DNA from: an uncultured Lachnospiraceae bacterium
Lineage (GTDB): Bacteria > Bacillota > Clostridia > Lachnospirales > Lachnospiraceae
NCBI GenBank assembly: GCA_910588885.1
Contig: CAJUSQ010000072.1
Location: forward strand, 1-16,185
Direction of reading: 5' to 3'
Length of the DNA: 16,185 bases
The position numbers were made by a program, and so were the translations under genes. Below are positions 13,586 through 16,185 of this stretch, in pieces. The notes under the pieces are model-generated. The model saw only the letters and a program-made list of their open reading frames with translations. It was not told where the DNA came from and did not search any database. Numbering within the stretch: position 1 is the first letter of the stretch; every line of letters begins with the position of its first letter.

Positions 13586-14842
13586 ATGAATAACAAAAAA
13601 CTGTCAACAAGTATCACAGACAGCCGTTTCGGCGGCTGGGGCTGGAGTATGATTTTTTATTGTATGATCCTGTATTTCTTTTATGCGGCATTGACCACTG
13701 ACGGGCAGAACCTGTTTCCGGCTGCCTTTGCAAAGCTGCATGGGTGGGATGAAAACGCTTTATTGGCGTATGCGTCTCCGGCCGGGATCATCGGGATTAT
13801 CGGCGGATTTGTCTTTGGGCGTTTGATCCTGAAATTGAATTCCCGAGTGATCAGCGGAGGGACTCTGATCGTGACCGGAATCTTATTTGCGGTATTCGGG
13901 ATGGTGCAGAGCATTACGGCTTATGTAGCGGTATTGATTTTAATCTGCTTTTTTGCAGCAGGATTTGGTACGATTGCCTGTCCGGCCTTTATGGCCGCCT
14001 GGTTTCCCAGAAAGAAGGGGATTGCTCTGGGATGGGCCACCATGGGAGCGCCTTTTTCCAGTGCTTTTTTCGTAACGGGGTTTTCCCTGCTGCTTGAAAA
14101 ATGCGGAGTGCGGACGGCTTTTCTGGTTGTGGGGATCGCAACGGCAATCATCGGCCTGCTTTCCTTTTTCTGGGCAAAAAACGATCCTTCCGAGGTCGGG
14201 GCGCTGCCGGATAATATGGAAATGGACGAAAGCTTTCGAAAAGAAGAAGCCGAAGGAAGCAAAGAGAATTTTTCCCTGGGGAGTATCTTGAAAAATAAAA
14301 ATACCTGGCTGATCAGCCTTGGCTTCGGCTTACTGTGGATGGTAACGGTAGGGGTGATCAGCCAGTTTATCCCCCGTATGATGTCCGTAGGCTATACGAA
14401 CGGCGAAGCGCTGCGGTTCCTGCTGATCTCGTCGCTGATCGCCATTCCGGGAAGCTATTTCTGGGGCTGGCTGGATTCCAAAACCGGAACAAAGAAAGCT
14501 TCCGTAGTCTATGCGGCTTCCTATATTATTGCGCTGATTCTGTTAATTACCTCTTTCCATCCGGCGCTGGTATGGATTGGCTGTATTTTTGTGGGCCTTG
14601 GGATCGGCGGGCTTTTGAACCTGCTGTCCTCCATGATTATCTCGGCTTTTGGAAGAGAAGGGTTTATGTCGGCCAACAGTGTGATTATGCCCATTGCTTC
14701 GATCATCCGGGTGCTGGCCTTTCTGGTCATGGCGGCGCTGCTGCAGGTTTCCGGCGGAAGCTTTACTTTGCCGTATTTGGTATTTATTGGAATTGATGTT
14801 GTAGGGGCAGTGGTGATTGTAATGATCCCGGAGAAAAAATAA
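13586..14842 (+). CDS. MFS transporter, OFA-like (second copy)
   Basis: A 418-residue carrier with about 12 membrane segments and a charged central loop (near residues 205-230: NDPSEVGALPDN and the following Glu/Lys-rich run). The loop 4-5 signature AAWFPRKKGIALGWATMG is of the same oxalate/formate-antiporter type as in the carrier at 11246-12508. The two proteins are clearly related but well diverged, with different N-terminal halves, so a recent duplication is unlikely. The start follows AAAGGGG about six bases upstream and lies 82 bp after the hydrolase, suggesting one transcript. Having two carriers around one hydrolase suggests different cargoes, such as substrate in and product acid out, or import of two related substrates. 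Neither cargo can be read from sequence. Confidence 0.87.
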   Translation: MNNKKLSTSITDSRFGGWGWSMIFYCMILYFFYAALTTDGQNLFPAAFAKLHGWDENALLAYASPAGIIGIIGGFVFGRLILKLNSRVISGGTLIVTGILFAVFGMVQSITAYVAVLILICFFAAGFGTIACPAFMAAWFPRKKGIALGWATMGAPFSSAFFVTGFSLLLEKCGVRTAFLVVGIATAIIGLLSFFWAKNDPSEVGALPDNMEMDESFRKEEAEGSKENFSLGSILKNKNTWLISLGFGLLWMVTVGVISQFIPRMMSVGYTNGEALRFLLISSLIAIPGSYFWGWLDSKTGTKKASVVYAASYIIALILLITSFHPALVWIGCIFVGLGIGGLLNLLSSMIISAFGREGFMSANSVIMPIASIIRVLAFLVMAALLQVSGGSFTLPYLVFIGIDVVGAVVIVMIPEKK

Positions 14843-14940
14843 ATCCTTTACAGGAAAAGTGAAGGGATGCTTCAGGCAGTATTTGGCCGCAGACGGGATA
14901 AGCCGGGATGCGGACAAATTTATGGTTTCTGCCGATTCTG

Positions 14941-15393
14941 CTATGCCTGATAAGGCGGACACTGGCTGCCCGGCTGCTCCCATCCCCAATGGCCTCTGTG
15001 CTGGCACAATTCAATTTCTTCGTGATCCGGCCCCCAGACATGGACGCCGCAGCATTCGGTATCGGGATAACCGTTGCAGCCCTTTAAGATTGTGGTGTGC
15101 TCCAAAGGCATTTTGACGGTGGCCCCTGCATCAATCAGGCGCTGGTATTGAGCGTCGATATCGTCACATTCCAATGCGATGTGCTCCCATTTTCCGTCAC
15201 CCTTGTCCAGATCAGGCTTTTCCAGCATCTCCAGTACAACGCCGTTTCCCAGGCTGAACATACAAAGGTTCAGGCCGTCAATGGTAAATTCATAGAGCAT
15301 ATGTGCGCCTTCAAAGGCTTTGGTGTAGAATTCGACGGAACGGTTTAAATCGGAAACCGCCAGAAATAAGTGAAACATTCTTGTTGTTGCCAT
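14941..15393 (-). CDS. VOC-family metalloprotein, glyoxalase-like
   Basis: The protein has 150 residues from the ATG at 15393, where AGGAGGT precedes it; a longer frame to 15465 lacks such support. It has two beta-alpha-beta-beta-beta halves of the vicinal oxygen chelate fold. The four metal-ligand positions of glyoxalase I-like members are all occupied: H8 (FHLFLAV), E55 (VVLEML), H71 (WEHIALEC) and E128 (EEIELCQ). It is rich in cysteine near the C-terminus (C106, C114, C115, C130, C145). It could isomerise or hydrolyse a small 2-oxoaldehyde adduct or another chelating substrate. It is convergent with the second MFS gene, 98 bp away with no clear terminator between them, and probably lies outside the main operon. 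The exact reaction is unknown. Confidence 0.8.
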   Translation of the reverse strand: MATTRMFHLFLAVSDLNRSVEFYTKAFEGAHMLYEFTIDGLNLCMFSLGNGVVLEMLEKPDLDKGDGKWEHIALECDDIDAQYQRLIDAGATVKMPLEHTTILKGCNGYPDTECCGVHVWGPDHEEIELCQHRGHWGWEQPGSQCPPYQA

Positions 15394-15428
15394 AAGGGTA
15401 CCTCCTGAAATTGTGATATGTTTTATTT

Positions 15429-15460
15429 CCGCAGGCAAAGCGCCGGGCGGCTTCCTGCGG
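15429..15460 (-). other. GC-rich hairpin in the VOC gene leader
   Basis: CCGCAGG (15429-15435) and CCTGCGG (15454-15460) form perfect arms, with an inner AAGC/GCTT stem around a GC-rich loop. In the minus-strand RNA it lies about 36-67 nt before the start codon. A second inverted repeat, CTTTTTT/AAAAAAG around TCG, lies at 15492-15508. They may control translation or mRNA life; no known riboswitch class is recognised. Confidence 0.5.
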
Positions 15461-15519
15461 GGCAATTTGGTAACAAAGCCAATCTTTTTCGCTTTTTTTC
15501 GAAAAAAGTTTCTGCTGTT

Positions 15520-15548
15520 ATCTTATCATGAAACCACCGGATCGTAAA
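15520..15548 (-). promoter_or_regulatory. Possible promoter of the VOC gene
   Basis: On the minus strand TTTACG (plus-strand 15543-15548) is 17 bp from TAAGAT (plus-strand ATCTTA at 15520-15525), each with four consensus bases. It would give a leader of about 120 nt that includes both inverted repeats. Confidence 0.4.
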
Positions 15549-15583
15549 GGCAGCTTTTTTATTATCATAAAGACAGCTTTTTA

Positions 15584-15612
15584 TTGATCTTTCCCTTGCT
15601 GCTTTATATAAT
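15584..15612 (+). promoter_or_regulatory. Promoter of the broken macrodomain gene
   Basis: TTGATC (15584-15589) and a perfect TATAAT (15607-15612) are separated by 17 bp. A direct repeat CAGCTTTTT at 15551 and 15574 (23 bp apart) lies just upstream and partly overlaps this region. The promoter and the ribosome site AGGAGG (near 15647-15652) are intact although the gene is not. Confidence 0.6.
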
Positions 15613-15660
15613 AATGTAATAAAACATGAATAACGAAAAATTTAGAAGGAGGGAAGCAAT

Positions 15661-16076
15661 ATGCCATTACAGATCATCCGGAATGATATTACGAAAGTAA
15701 AGTGTGATGCCATTGTGAATGCTGCCAACAGTTCCCTTTTGGGCGGCGGTGGAGTGGATGGCGCCATCCACAGGGCGGCCGCAGCGGGGAACGTGAACTT
15801 TTGGAGTTCTGCTACCGCAATTCCCTTGCCATTGCAGAACAAAGAGGATGTGCATCCATTGCATTTCCGTTGATTTCCAGTGGAGTTTACGGTTATCCCA
15901 TGGAAGAAGCCCTTCAAGTTGCGGTAGAGATGGCGGAAGAATATCTGAAGCAGAAAGAGATGCAGATTTTGATTGTGGTATATAACAGACGGGCATTGGA
16001 TACGGCAAAGAACCTGTATGGCGGTATGGTTTGCCAGAGTGCGTTTGAAAGTTTAATTACTGACGATAATTTTTAA
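15661..16076 (+). pseudogene. Macrodomain (ADP-ribose-binding) gene broken by internal deletion
   Basis: The first frame (15661 to about 15780) encodes the start of a YmdB/MacroD-like macrodomain: IIRNDITKVKCDAIVNAANS, then SLLGGGGVDGAIHRAA. It then runs into unrelated residues and stops at 15873. The rest of the family sequence continues in another frame from about 15786 (GERELLEFCYRNSLAIAEQRGC, then IAFPLISSGVYGYP) and ends at 16076. The roughly 45 residues normally between HRAA and GERELL, which contain the C-x-TG-x-A and YVIHTVGP core, are missing, so a segment was deleted and the frame shifted. Macrodomains bind ADP-ribose or remove O-acetyl-ADP-ribose/ADP-ribosyl groups. This copy should be inactive, although a downstream TTG start at 15801 could give a useless 91-residue fragment. 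An assembly error is a possible alternative. Confidence 0.85.
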
Positions 16077-16084
16077 ATTTTTTG

Positions 16085-16114
16085 TTGACAAAAATAATGA
16101 AAATGTGATATAGT
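16085..16114 (+). promoter_or_regulatory. Promoter of the tRNA-Pro gene
   Basis: A perfect -35 TTGACA (16085-16090), an 18-bp spacer and an extended -10, TGA-TATAGT (TATAGT at 16109-16114), give a start near 16121, only a few bases before the tRNA. Confidence 0.82.
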
Positions 16115-16124
16115 ATCACTTGTA

Positions 16125-16185
16125 CGGGGTGTGGCTCAGCTTGGCTAGAGCGCACGGCTGGGGGCCGTGAGGTCGCAGGTTCGAA
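16125..16185 (+). tRNA. tRNA-Pro (anticodon GGG), partial
   Basis: The 5' part of the tRNA is visible and the window ends in the T loop. The acceptor strand CGGGGTG is followed by a D arm (GCTC...GAGC), an anticodon stem CACGG/CCGTG around the loop CTGGGGG giving anticodon GGG, and a variable region leading to GCAGGTTCGAA. The acceptor 3' strand is outside the window. Confidence 0.88.

Noticed and set aside
14843..14940. Terminator between the second MFS gene and the VOC gene
   Set aside because: I found only 4-bp stems and no T tract in the gap.

Overview
The window looks like a piece of a strictly anaerobic Gram-positive chromosome, most likely a gut Clostridia/Lachnospiraceae-type organism. 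The evidence is strong purine-rich Shine-Dalgarno sites before almost every gene, an [FeFe] hydrogenase, butyrate-kinase energy conservation, a PucR/CdaR-type regulator and OFA-like MFS carriers. No organism can be named. Both ends are cut inside tRNA genes: tRNA-Thr(GGT) on the minus strand at the left and tRNA-Pro(GGG) on the plus strand at the right. I see no insertion sequence, integrase, CRISPR array or origin.

Layout. Left edge (1-1003): partial tRNA-Thr with its promoter, then an Abi-alpha/DUF4393-like gene. 1026-2573 (minus): a PucR-family regulator, divergent from the main gene run across a 217-bp region that holds two promoters and several palindromes. 2791-12508 (plus): a co-directional run of eight genes encoding a Pta-type phosphate acyltransferase, butyrate kinase, a two-[4Fe-4S] ferredoxin, an AprA/fumarate-reductase-like flavoprotein, an [FeFe] hydrogenase, an SCP2/PhlC-like thiolase, a DUF35 Zn-ribbon/OB-fold protein fused to an acyl-carrier-like domain, and an MFS carrier preceded by a 15-codon leader ORF. 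After a strong hairpin come a PhlG/phloretin-hydrolase-family C-C hydrolase (12682-13503) and a second MFS carrier (13586-14842). Right edge: a VOC-family metalloprotein (minus), a macrodomain gene broken by an internal out-of-frame deletion, and the partial tRNA-Pro with its promoter.

How the genes may work together (inference). The carriers would import an acylated, probably polyketide- or flavonoid-like substrate. The PhlG-family enzyme would cut a C-C bond next to a carbonyl, and/or the thiolase/DUF35-ACP pair would move an acyl group to or from CoA or a carrier thiol. The phosphate acyltransferase and butyrate kinase would turn acyl-CoA into a carboxylic acid plus ATP. The ferredoxin, flavoprotein and hydrogenase would couple a substrate redox step to production or uptake of H2. 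The PucR-type protein is the obvious candidate regulator. The parts are recognisable families. I know of no described pathway with this combination, and the substrate is unknown. The most distinctive points are the flavoprotein-ferredoxin-hydrogenase trio, the hydrogenase whose N-terminal [2Fe-2S] domain has lost three of four ligands, and the DUF35-ACP fusion with a repeated linker.
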